From assembly GCA_025642065.1 (NCBI GenBank), contig JAODUP010000040.1, positions 62,001-126,000 on the forward strand: a DNA stretch of 64,000 nucleotides, read 5' to 3'. Positions 26,075-38,360 of the stretch are shown one piece after another (the stretch's first letter is position 1; each line of letters begins with the position of its first letter). The notes below the pieces were generated by a model, which saw nothing but the letters and a program-made list of their open reading frames with translations, made no database searches and had not been told where the DNA came from. Position numbers and translations under genes: made by a program. Source of the DNA: Paralvinella palmiformis (Eukaryota > Annelida > Polychaeta > Terebellida > Alvinellidae).

Positions 26075-26195
26075 TCGGTGAAGTGCTCTACAGACGCCGA
26101 GACGTTATGCTCTGCCACAAACTGTGTAAAGAGTACCTCTGTCTTTGCGATGGGGAAGGAAGACTACGGTTTCACAGCGAAGAAGGACGTCATTG
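26075..26195 (+). CDS. Candidate isolated exon on the plus strand, frame ambiguous
   Basis: A 121-bp segment between an acceptor-like TTTCACTAAG| and a donor |GTATGT has raised GC and CpG compared with the AT-rich flanks, and two open frames. One reads VLYRRRDVMLCHKLCKEYL then CLCDGEGRLRFHSEEGRHW; the other reads KCSTDAETLCSATNCVKSTS then VFAMGKEDYGFTAKKDVIG. Neither is recognised, and no partner exon was found within several kb. It could be a chance open stretch or a transposon remnant. Confidence 0.25.
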
Positions 26196-28079
26196 GTATG
26201 TGTGTGTTTTCGCCTTGGCCTCATTTGTTTTGTGTAATGATATGGTCCCGGTGCATATTCAAATCATAGACGCCTGATACAGCTAATTTTACATCGCGAG
26301 CATATACGGCACAACGAGCCTACTCACTGCCAGGTACCCCAACAAATCCGGAGGTATTTATCATAATTACTAAAAAAGATAATACTAAATAAAATTTTAA
26401 AACAGTGAGAATATGTTAATCCGGACATCGTTTATCTAGAAAATCCACCTTCCGACACATTATTGTCTGTGATGGATTTAGCTCCATTATAAATTACTCT
26501 TTACTCCGGCAAAATCGGGTTCCGCGTTCCGACATTTCATTTCGCCAATAGAATGTGACATTTCAATGCAAAATAACCTCGATAATCCGACAACACGAAA
26601 ATGTTGCCAAATATTTCCGCTAGTTCATCCATGCAAGAGACACTGACATGTTGTCAGTAACAGTTAATTAACTCGCCCATCCGCGATAATTGCTATATCG
26701 CAACCAATTACAATCGTTATTGACCATACACACCGACACACGGTGCTTTCATTGCCTGTGGTTATCTCATAGCCAGTCATAATCATTCGTGGTTAATTAC
26801 AAACACAACTGTGTGATATTTCCAATGAGCAAATCATGAGTTAATCTGACAGACAAAGTGACACGAGTATTTCTTTATAGTGTTTGTAATTAACAAACAT
26901 CTCTGGTCATTTTGTGGTCATTTATTGTGTCATAATTGTTGAAAATAAATAAATACACCACGAGATTATTAGTGTCACTGTGGTTCCAGTAAATGTTGCG
27001 TATTATTTTGGTTACATACAAACTTTACAATCTAAAAATGTGTGACACAGACTACCCGTTTGTAACCGAATCGACATTCCAACATTCACGTTTATCCGAC
27101 ATATTATATAATGTGACAAACTTTGTTCGATTAACGGATTCTCACTGTACTAAAAAATTACGGTCAAACAATTAGAAAACCGTATGGTTTATCAACTACA
27201 CCCGTAATCGTAATTTTAGTAATAAAATCCTAACTGCTGCGGCTAAACTGTAGTACTTGACAGGTCTACGAGATATACTTTAGCATTTCTACAGTGACTC
27301 ACGAGTCACGAACATACTAAATGTCCAAACAAGGTACGCTGTAAGCTATACGGTGTTATTACAATCACGAAAAGACACGATATACTCGCTCTCTTGATAG
27401 AAATAAAGCATTTATGTGAATATATAATAATAATAATGTGCATTTAACTAGCATTAACCATAAATGTTGAACAATAGATACTACTATTTATCCGAAACGG
27501 CAACATTGGATAGGATAAATAAAGAATAGCTTTAACTTTTCAGAAGATGGTGAACTTCTAATATCTTCCGACAACATTTGCTAGAAAATGAGAGAGGGAA
27601 TTCAGTAGTTAAATTCAGAAACCGACAAATTTATTTCTGGATGGCTTTTAAATGGGCAGAAAATTACGCAGTCGCTGACTGAATCATAAGTTATAAGTAC
27701 GACAACCTTGCAATTAATATGATGTGTTCTGACAAGTAGTGAAACTTTTGAAGAATTGATTTTCTGAAATGTGTCGTGATGCGAGACACCACCACCATTC
27801 TATGTTGAAAGTAAGTGATGTTATAACTAGATGTGCTACATAATGGGGAGTTTCTATTCTGATCACTGTAACAGGTTTTTCTTGTGTAGATAAGTGTTTT
27901 TCACTCTTGGATATTCTAAACACTGTACTAGGTAGATCTATAGAGTTATATGGCAAGCGATTATTCATAGTAGTAGACTTGTCAAAACAACCATCAACTA
28001 TTTTATCTACCCACGAAGAGTAAGAAGATCAATCAAAGTACAACTGTGGTCTTTTTAAGGATTTGAAGTAATGTGGTTA

Positions 28080-28290
28080 AGCTAAATAGGCAATACTTCA
28101 TTTATTATCTTTCAATTTTAGAAGATATTGTATGTGATGTATAATTGAATATTAGAAATGCAATGTTCCAGATTTGCAGGGTTGGTGGATACGAGCTGTG
28201 TGTCATTGGCATAAGAGGTATTGAATCCCTTACCATGTGAAGTAATTCCTGTAGGGAGACTGTACGTTGTAAAATCCATAGGGCCAAGAA
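28080..28290 (-). mobile_element. Second RT fragment, opposite orientation
   Basis: The minus strand from 28285 reads DFTTYSLPTGITSHGKGFNT, then SYANDTQLVSTNPANLEHCI. The block Y-A-N-D-T-Q-L matches YADDTQLY of CR1/L2-type RTs, with one catalytic Asp changed to Asn. It abuts the plus-strand RT fragment at 28305, giving a head-to-head arrangement. Confidence 0.55.
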
Positions 28291-28304
28291 CTTAACCTAG
28301 TGGC

Positions 28305-29400
28305 TACTATGAGCACCAATATGGTTTCCGTGCTGGTGCTGGCCATCCAATCATTCACCTATTAAATAAAGTTCCTCGGGAAAATGGTACTATGGATAAA
28401 AAACTTACAATGGCTATGTTCCTTGATCTAAGCAAAGCTTTCGATACTATTAGCCATATAATGTTACTGATAAAACTTGATCGAATGGGCATTCGAGGAA
28501 CATCAAAAAGTGGGTTGAGAGTTACTTATCAGACTGTACGCAGTGCACTTTCACTCATGGTACTATATCATCCTGGAAATTGATAGAATCTGGAGTGCCC
28601 AAGGGATCAATCATGGGTCCAATGTTATTTTTATTATATATAACCGACATCAGACGAGCTACAACTTTCCCCGAACCCTCATTTGTAGATGATACTACTG
28701 TTAGTGTATCATCAGCCTGTGTATAATATCTTTACAATAGATTGAACACTGTAAACGTTCAGGTATAATAAGCTTTTCCTAAATGCATTAGAAACAAAAT
28801 ACATTATATTTCGGTCACCATCCAATAGACAAATTCCAGTAAATAGACACATTATAATTAATGCTCAGATCATTGAAAGAATCAGTAATAATAGTAACAA
28901 TAATAGTAGTTCATGTAAAGTTTTTAATTTATGGGAGTAGATATAGATAAATCTATCTCAGAAGTTTCATGTTGATCACATATGCAAAAATATCTAGAGC
29001 GAATTATTTGCTGAGAAAGGTAATTAATATTCTCCCTAAATCATCTATGTTAACACTGCATCACACATTAGTGCAATGTCACATCAAATATGGCTTCAAA
29101 TTTACCTGGCGCACACTGAGTTACTGTTTAAAGAAAGCATGATTCTAAAACAGATGATCTTTATCGTGCTAATTGCATTGTTTTCATGCGTAAATTAAAA
29201 ATGAATAAGCTTCCAAATTCCTTCAGAGAACTCAACTATTTTGTGCCCTCGGGCAGACCTGTTCAAAAGACTAATGCTAACAGGCGATAATTCTCTAGAA
29301 CACAGTTTTCAGAAATCTTCTGAATCAATATGCTAGAAATGTTACTTGTTGTAACATTAGATGTAGATATTGCTTCCCTAATGTGCCAATAAATTAACAG
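28305..29400 (+). mobile_element. LINE reverse transcriptase fragment
   Basis: Plus-strand blocks: HQYGFRAGAGHPIIHLLNKV, MFLDLSKAFDTISHIMLL, then after a frameshift ESGVPKGSIMGPMLFLLYIT and PSFVDDTTVSV (the catalytic block, with VDD for ADD). The C-terminal piece near 29200 reads KMNKLPNSFRELNYF. Several frameshifts show it is inactive. Sequence upstream of the first block is cut off at the junction with an oppositely oriented fragment. Confidence 0.85.
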
Positions 29401-32400
29401 TTGTTGTTATTTTGTATTAAATGGCCGAGGGTGTATATTCTGCTTCTCTCTATCATGAACGTATTGAATAAACCATTTAAGTTATTTTACTCGGGAACAA
29501 CTCGGACCTCTGCACCTTGAAACCAGCTGCTACATTGACATATTCTGTTTATTGAACACTTTGGTCAAGTGTACCGAACGTAGCAGAGAGGTCCCGAAGG
29601 ATCAGACGACTTGATACAAAATGAAGTACACTGGATTAGCTTGATCAAAGCCTCAATCAAGACTGTTTCGGTGTTACCATACCTCTATACTAAAAAAAGT
29701 CACTTCTGAATAAAATTAGTATCAAACAATTTATTTCAATAATTTCAGACAAGCAATTTAGTTTGAAACGGGCTTATAATTATTTAGAACATTGCAGTCT
29801 TCCCCGTAATGTTTCACACAAAGACGTTTACACCGATCCGGAGAACATCCATACATAATGACAAATTGACTATATTGATAAACTGGGACAATTAGAACGT
29901 ACCTGAAATCTTTGACAATTCATGATGGCTTATATTCATTCACCTGCTAGGAAAGTATTTAAGGATTTCACCTGTTTCTGTTAGAGGCTCAATCTAGTCT
30001 TCTATCAATGGCTACCATTTCACAAATAGTATAGTTGACACCTTCTGACACAAGTTCTTAACCAATGGGCCAGCGGTCTGATCATTATGTAATTCTTTGT
30101 GCACAACTCCTAAAACAGTCCTTTAGATTTGTTTTATGCTTTGATCTCATTATCAGCAGAATGTTTTCGACTTTTCAGAGGCAACACACAGTAATATTTT
30201 GTAGCGTACAACCAGTTCCAAACGAAATTAAACGAAAGCATGAATATTTATCAATAGTTCTAGGCCATAACTTGTATTAATGCTTCCATAAAATGGACTA
30301 TGATTATACTTAAAAAACATTAAAGTCGATAAGAGACTCTAAATGAAATATCATATAAAATATATCTAGACCATACACATCGCTTGTTACACATCCATCC
30401 ATCCGAACTGCAAACAAGACAGAGCTATAAATAATATCGTTTATTCGTAATTGTGTGTGTGTGGGTCAACATGTAAAACGGTCTAAACTGAACTTGTTAA
30501 CTCACTATTAGCTGGCTGTTTTGAATAATGCTCCGTTACGACATTACGTTTCAAAATGTTTTCTTTAACACGAATATATCGTTTACACTATACAGTTATA
30601 CAAATCCAGATACTCTCCACGTCTATAAATGCACCAAGTCCGAAGCTAGGCAGTACACACGTCGTCCACAGTAATGTACAGCGTGTTTCAATAACAGAAG
30701 GCATCTCTCTCTCTCTCTCTCTCCCCCTTTGAGTCTATTTACTGTTATTAGTGATGTTGTTGTCGTCGTCGTAGTAGTCGTCGTCGTCTCCTTCGTTATC
30801 AGATTACACAGAAGACAGACACCTGACTATAGACGATCTTTACACACCGGAGACAGTGTACTTCTACAGAGTGACGAAGTAATAACATACCAAAAAAAAA
30901 ACAGGACGTCAAACGAGACGTCAGACGACCGCTAACCAAATAACGACGTTTCTTTTTTCCCTTTTTTTTACACGAAGACTATTCTCTCGGACGCTACGTT
31001 GAACGTGGTAAAACAGAGGGGAGACGGTTTACGGATGACACAGCAGCTAGAACAGCGAGTGTTCGGATGGTGTCAAAATCTTAAATTTCGAGGTAATGCC
31101 AACCGAAGCCGATGTCTGATTAAACACCGACGAACCCAACTGATATTGTCTAAATGGACTGGAACACACAATTGAATAACATATATTCGTCAGAAAAATC
31201 TACACATCATTAATTATACATTACACTTGTTATACGGCTGTTACAAGTACTGAACAATACAATGTAATTAGTACACAATGATCATATTGATACGAATCTG
31301 TGAACCTTAGTAACTAAGCGAAACATTTAGAGTTCTGTGACAGGAGTAGTATTTTATAAAGTTTTATAAAGGCTAAATGGTCATATTTGGAGGGGGAGGG
31401 GGGGGGGTGTTCGATCACACGTTACTAGTATACTATTTTACATCTCGTGATAATGTGTGGTAAACCACCCTTAATGGTTAATTAATCTATTTTAACACTT
31501 ACAACACAACAACAAGAATGACTTTAAACAAGTAAATCACTATTTAGACCGTCTTATTGTTTACTGAATATGGATATTTTTCTTTCTTAAATACTCATCA
31601 CAAAACATCACCATTGCCAGAATTTTGCCATCACCACTCAGAATATTATCCTGTACTAGTCGAGTATTAGACCAGAACCTAACCTAACCTACCACAATCT
31701 GCAGAGTAGATATTCCGGGATGGGTATGTGATAGTAGGCGGTAATATTACTAATGTTCTTCAACAGAGTTATCTATTTCGTCCGTTACATGAACTGTGTA
31801 AATAGAACTATGTACAATAATGTTGACGCACAAATCAAGACATCGGACAATAAACACACACATACCCTCTCCCATCCATACGTACCACTAAGTGTGTCAC
31901 TACACCAAATGAAGATGCAGCATTTATAAGTGTTTTAAAATTTCCAACAAAATGGCAGACAAGACTTCAGTGACAACGGTAACAAAAACAAGAGAAAATA
32001 GGATGAGATATAACTCGATGGTTGCCAACAAATGTATATTATATCTGTGTACTTTAAATGCCAACAACTGTTAGAGTTAACTCATGCATTACTTGGTCCA
32101 TAATCAAAATAACTTCGGGCAATCCTGAATAAGAAACTAACCAAGACAATAAAAACTGACAGCAATGAAATAACAACATCTCTAACAAAATGAAATGAAG
32201 TGCATATGAAGACATTACTATTTTATCATCATCATCATCATCATCGCGAAAAACAGCAAACTACCAAAACGGTACACCCAGATCCACACCTGGAGTGCTC
32301 AAGGTGGCCCAGGTACACATTCATATGCCTGACTATCACAACTTGATTATATGCACTGATATCTAGCATTAAAAAAAGGTATAAAACTACAACATATATA

Positions 32401-32653
32401 TATATCGGTGTACTTAAGTTACATTGACAGGCTTCACTCAAACCACTTGATGTCATTCTTCGGGAGCCAGTGTTTTCAACAACGTTTGTCTACGGCGTGC
32501 CCAGTCTAAAATCACTTCGAAGGCAGAGCAAGGCCATTGAGAACAGGGGCTCTGGCAGCGCTGTATGTCAGACCACAGCTTGTATATGTATATATATATA
32601 TAAATATATATATACCCACACACAAATATATGGACCACTCCTGCATCTGCATG
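29401..32653. other. Intergenic region downstream of syndecan
   Basis: No supported gene. A locally CpG-richer patch with CT and GTC repeats lies at 30600-31100, with TATAAAT at 30625 on the plus strand about 30 bp before it, but no coding exon follows in view. Confidence 0.4.
30705..30790. repeat. (CT)n and (GTC)n simple repeats
   Basis: A CT run at 30705-30723, then GTT/GTC triplets to about 30790. The poly-Val ORF is an artefact. Confidence 0.85.
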
Positions 32654-32659
32654 TTTATT
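32654..32659 (-). terminator. Candidate poly(A) signal of syndecan
   Basis: TTTATT on the plus strand reads AATAAA on the minus strand. It is the first canonical hexamer I see downstream of the syndecan stop and implies a 3' UTR of roughly 1.2 kb ending near 32635. The UTR would contain two TA microsatellites (33589-33620, 33671-33700). Weaker or later signals are possible, for example AATAAA near 30436 on the same strand. Confidence 0.4.
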
Positions 32660-33584
32660 GTTGGTGTCCACACATCTTCCAATAACAGAGGTAGTTGTCC
32701 TTCTCACAGGAACACATCCAGTGGAGAAGCATTGCTACCGCAATGACGTGTAACTGGTCACACACCAGCATGTGACACATACACACATAGGTCACGCTAC
32801 GGCAGACAGATGGGGCATAAGCTTGAACCTGTGCACAAACACCATTCGTCATCTACCTTCAAGTCCAGTACTTGTCAGGCTGTGACCCAAAGCAAGTTAT
32901 AAAGCCCAATCCACAAACACATTATATCAGAAACCAACTCTGCCCTATTACTGGATACAGGTATTCATCGCTTTAAAATGCATTAACTACTATTCACATG
33001 GGGTTTTTCCTTAAATTAAAAAAGGGTTAAAATCTAACAGATGAACAGTTGACCATCTTGAATAACTGCTGACAAAATAATCAATACTGACTAGCATTAT
33101 GAGGTGTACAGTAAGATTGACCCACAAACTAAATCACTACACATGTATGCCATAACCAGGCGTCAATTCTAATTCAGCAATAAAATAAAATAACTCAGAA
33201 ACCCAAATGAATCATCTTTCATTAAAAAAACAAATATTCAAAACACTATTGGCAAATGAAACATAAATAAAAAGGACCTGTTTTTGATTTGGCTGCCATT
33301 TTTGATTATTTCACGCTGAAAAAACAGAAAACACAATTTGATTTATATTTAAAAGATAAAATCAGTTCGAGCAAACTGATAAGGAGCACTTAAACTGGCA
33401 GTGAAGAATTATCAAGAAGGACATCACTTTAACTCTGGCATGGTCTGTGCACAGACCCAAGCTTATATACACAGAATCAGATCAGGGCACATGAGCAATA
33501 TATGAATTGTATGTGTAGATAGATGTATGCCAATATACTGATACAATTATATATTACACATGTACCATTTTACAAATATAAACA

Positions 33585-33621
<37 letters not shown>

Positions 33622-33668
33622 CATACATACATACACACATATACATAACACTGTTCTGTGCACACATA

Positions 33669-33705
<37 letters not shown>

Positions 33706-33861
33706 CACATGTATAGCCAGACTCTAGCAAATGTACACTACAAGACATAGTAAAGACACCATTTGCATCAGAACATGTGAAAACAGTAGCAGGCCCAGAT
33801 AATCTGATGTAATGACAAACATGTGTGCTCAGCTGTGAGAGCAGTTCATCACACGAACACT
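32660..33861 (-). other. Probable syndecan 3' UTR
   Basis: About 1.2 kb between the stop codon and the first AATAAA on the minus strand. It holds two TA repeats and AT-rich sequence, with no supported coding frame. Small ORFs here are microsatellite-driven (runs of Ile-Tyr). Extent is inferred from the poly(A) hexamer only. Confidence 0.4.
33589..33700. repeat. Two (TA)n microsatellites in the syndecan 3' UTR
   Basis: TA runs at 33589-33620 and 33671-33700, separated by ACATACATAC-type sequence. Confidence 0.9.
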
Positions 33862-34031
33862 CTATGCCCAATACTCCTTTGTTGGTGCACGTGTATACCC
33901 TCGAGAAGGTGATGTCATTTTCGGTTCTTCGAGGGCATAGCTACCTTCATCCTTTTTGCGCATACGATAAACAATGAACATCACAAGGAGCACAGCACAC
34001 AGCAACCCTACAACGGCACCACCAATGATAC
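33862..34031 (-). CDS. SDC: Syndecan last coding exon, transmembrane helix and cytoplasmic tail
   Basis: 170 coding nt starting at phase 1; the acceptor is TTTTATTCCTAG| and the stop TAG lies at 33862-33864. The helix is IIGGAVVGLLCAVLLVMFIVY, with the GxxxG dimerisation motif (GAVVG). It is followed by the conserved C1 region RMRKKDEGSYALEEPK, which in known syndecans binds ezrin, Src/Fyn and cortactin. The variable region is MTSPSRGYTRAPT. The C2 region ends KEYWA, where the family almost always ends EFYA; the bases read GAG TAT TGG GCA TAG. It still ends aromatic-Ala as a class II PDZ ligand for syntenin or CASK-like proteins, but the aromatic pair is Tyr-Trp instead of Phe-Tyr. An ATG upstream in the same frame (34084-34086) lies in intron sequence and is not a start. 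Confidence 0.97.
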
Positions 34032-37000
34032 CTAGGAATAAAAACATTGCATTCATCATTTTACAGCGACCATTTATGTAGATCATATGAAAAATATTAA
34101 TTTATACACAACTGTATTTTATCTCATCGTGATCCTTACATTATACCAGGGAAAATAATGTATTACTTAAATATTGGCCAAAAGGACTACCCAAGTTCTA
34201 GTCCAAGCTTAGACAAAAGGCCATTAATTTGACTGAAAGAAAACTTTTGCAATTTTTATATTGAAGAATTTCTAAAGGTAAAGTAATTTCTATTTACATT
34301 ATTACAGTAAATGACTACTCGGCTGAGCTTAACTATCCTATTATTTGTATGGACGTGTAACAAAACATCAACATTTAACTTATTTTCGCTGATATTATTT
34401 GTTACAGATATTGCAGTTGTAACTAACAGTTAAATCTGACAACCTGAATTGGTATATATCATTACTACAGAAGAAAATAATAATAATAATTACAGCAGAT
34501 TTAGTGATCGTGATGAAATGTCAGTTATCTAAAATGTTTCAGTTTCAAATTTATTAACGTCAATTGTATCATTTCTCGTGATAAGCATAATACGTTATGA
34601 GCAAATATACAACAACAAAAATTTGAACTTGAAATAATGTACATAAATATAATACCAAATCAGGACACAATTGAAAGCTTGGAATCCAATTGTATAAGAA
34701 AAATGTAACTTCATGTTGTACAATAAGCATTAGTAAAGCAAATTAGTCTGATCTAAACTTAATAAGGATTTGTATATTTTGGAGTAAGGAGATAATTAAC
34801 ATTTACAAAGAACTGATTTAAATAACGAGCTACACAGTGTTGTTTCACCTTGCCTAGTCAAAAAAGAGCCAGTAGAAGGATATTAATTAAATATTATTTT
34901 CAACAACGAATTAGTTATTTTTTGTTATTATTACTTCAACACATGTTACAACCATCGCAACAACAGTTCACTTGCGTTTTCTTTGATTTCTCATAGGGAA
35001 ATAGTTTTACAGTAACCAAAATAGCTTCCAATCTTCCGGGTATAGCATATTAACAATCCAATATAGCAGCATTTTATTGCTATAATCTAATATGTGTTCA
35101 AGAAATTACCCTGTATTGTATTGGATTACAATTTATGAAATCATTACACAATAAACTATTATAAATTTGTTAAAGCATAGTGAAGTTATAAACAAAGCTC
35201 AGTAAAGTTTCTGGGAAATAAATTATTTATTCCATTTATTCCACAAGACACATTATGTCATTTGAATGGCATTTGGTGCAACAATGGATGTATCAACATA
35301 AATAATGTTTTGTTGTCATTTAAATTATTAATGTGGTGTTTCAGGACTGAGTGGGTTCAATTAAAGGCAATATGGTACAGGTATGTTGCTGATGCAACAT
35401 GCCAATTATAATGGAAGGGTAACTGTGATTTAGAATGTGAAATACCAGTTGGGTGTAAAGATATAAAGCTGACCATATACTCATGCATCAGTAGTCAGGT
35501 CATTGTCTAACATTTGATCAAACTCAAAACCAGTCCACGTTTACACATTGTAAAACAGCAGCTGTGGCAGATACCACACCATTGCATCTATATATCATTG
35601 CCAAGACTATCTAAATAAATCACAGTTTGGTGTTTTGAAGTAGACATAAATATTGTACATTAGTATCACAAATATTTTGGTGAGACTTAGAACTGGAGCC
35701 GTCACAATTTAGTTATCATTTGTAAAGAAGCTAATACTACGGGTACGGTGATAAAAATTATACAAAACGACACACTTACCTGGAAGTAGACCGGGTGTCT
35801 GTATTATAGAGCGTGACAGATGTTCATCACTGTGATTGGAATCATCATTGTCGTCATCTGTCAAGTCGTCATCACCTTCGGGAACAGTTTCAATAACAAT
35901 ACCAGGCTTATCTGGCTCTGGAATATAATCAATATAAAACTCGTACATCATTAATATATGATAAACAGAAATGTGAATTAAAAAAAGTTAAAACCCACTG
36001 TCTTGCAATAATCTTAGTTCTTTGTGACTGACAAGTAATAACAATTGAAGATTCCCATTTTTGCACATGATTTGGCATATTTCAAATTTACAGCATGCAG
36101 AAGAGTATTATTCTGGCTCATAGTCTTGTCACTGACAGGTCAACTGACTATATACTTTCGGATTTTTTGAATTTTTTCAGGAAACTCACTTAAGTGCCAA
36201 TTAAATGGTGGGCTGCTATTTTAAAATGAATATGATCAAACGAATTAAGAATCTGTTTGAAAGTCTTCTTAATTTAAGCTGGAGCCTCGTAAGTTACTTG
36301 GCCAAAGAATGTAGTAGCACTGATCATCCATAAAATTATGTGCAGTTTACTGCCAAAAAATACTGTTAATACTTTTCAAATCTTGGCAGGGTGGCTTCAG
36401 GTATAAAAAGAATCTATTTTAATCTGTTAATTATTATATTTATCAGAATAAAACAACTCGTGTGTGTGGGGACGGACGACACACACACACACACACACAC
36501 AAGCAATCATCAAAGTACTGATATTTTTTACTTTGGCAGGGACAAACACCAAATTTGGTTACTCAAAAAATAAATATCTAATGCCAGGATAGACATGAAG
36601 AGTACATAAAATGTTTGAAAATAAAATAACAGATATGTACTTCAGGTGATGTTCTATTCTATTCTTGTACATTAACTTCTCTGTATGTTTCAGTGCATTG
36701 GTCATTAAGTTGATAGTAGTTAATTGCTGTAGTTCTTCAAAACTATTTTTTTGACAATCATTATACTATTTAGAAGACACTTACTCACCATCTCTAGCAA
36801 TAGGTTTCCAAATGAGTATCAGCTCATATTTATATTTTAATTTATCAAAAGAGTCAAATATTAAGCAGACAGCAAAAAGTAGTACAGCTAGTTTATGACA
36901 ATTCATATCGAACTGCTAATTAGTGCCAATAATAACCAGTAATAAACTAGGTCTGAAATATTTTAATTCTAGTAAATAGACCGATCCTGCTACAACTGTG

Positions 37001-38307
37001 ACACCAAGCGGAAAATAACTGAAGCTCGATGTTAGGTTAGAAAGCTGGGACTGCTCATGTGGAATCTCGGATTACAAGACAAATGATCATCCCATGTTTA
37101 CTTTGTTGTCTCACAAAGGTAAAAAGTGTTATATTTCCCCCATGTTTACATTCAATATTAAACACATGCAACGTATCAGCCAGCTCATTTACATATAGCT
37201 GTATAAAGGCGGAGCTTGTTAAGCTGTGCTCCCATCTCAATTCGCCCAGTTACTCGATGTGAGCAGCAACAGTGATCACGTGATACTGAATATTCATAGT
37301 TTTTACACTACTGCCACACTGACAGCTTTGTTTCTTCAGCAGGATTGTTTACATTTTAACTGACATAAATTTCAGAATAGAATACACTATTCTTTTGACA
37401 TGTGTTAAAGAAATATAAAACAGCCACATTAATTATGTGCTGAATAAATAAATTCTGGATTCATGGCTTAATTAAAAAACAATAGTGTGCCTGTTCTACC
37501 TTTGACCAAAAAGATGGCTGGATCTGATTTGTTGTTTTAACAACACTTTCAGTGAGATCGTATTTTAGGGCACTCTTTACATATACCTGTATATCAAAAT
37601 ACGCTATCTACATTCAGAATAGATTCATGTATCCAAATATGTGAGTTTGTTCTAGATTGACCATGCTGCTGGCTCAGTCGAAGTGTTGAAATCCATCTTG
37701 TTTCAAACAATTCCATTGACTTTCATGTTCCCGGCCAGTTGGCATATTTTTTCTGACCTAACAACTCGTCTGTGATCCAAATGTGCACCTGTAGTGGGAT
37801 CGGTCTATCTAAATAATTTTTCTCATGGGAAGAGATTATATCAAAACTTAATCAAAGCATAAAAATCAGAATTATTATACTAGATGCATATATTAACATT
37901 TCTCAGTTTCAGATATGACAACAACAGAAGCAGCCTTTCCATTGGGGAATAGAGTAGAAGACCCCTTACAAAAAGTAGGCAGCAGCTCACCTGTGGTGGT
38001 CTGTCAAAACATTGCGACGCTATTGCTGCAGCATTGTTGGATGGAGGTTTGGATGTGGGGAGGGGGGTTGGGGCTCTCCCCTGAAAAAGTTGGGGAAAAT
38101 GAACTATTTGGTGCACTTTAGGCCCCTTTTTTACCAAAACCGAAGTAGTTGATTGATTTTCTGCTGATAAAATAGGCAAGGAGGGACTGTAAAATAGACG
38201 ATGTATAGCATTAGACATTGGCTGCTATTGAAATGGCTGAGAAGCGGTCAAATGTTCTGCGAAATCCAGTACTCTACAGAGTCTATTTGCTTGTATGTAT
38301 GTAAATA

Positions 38308-38360
<53 letters not shown>

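Noticed and set aside
32453..32852. Cluster of overlapping ORFs on both strands near the poly(A) signal as a small gene
   Set aside because: No domain or consistent splice sites; driven by TA repeats and a slightly GC-richer patch.
33554..33871. 105-residue ORF overlapping the syndecan stop
   Set aside because: Different frame from syndecan and made largely of Ile-Tyr runs from TA microsatellites.
37880..38218. 112-residue minus-strand ORF in a syndecan intron
   Set aside because: Phase and splice sites do not fit the syndecan exons, it has no family motif, and it lies next to a transposon; probably repeat-derived.
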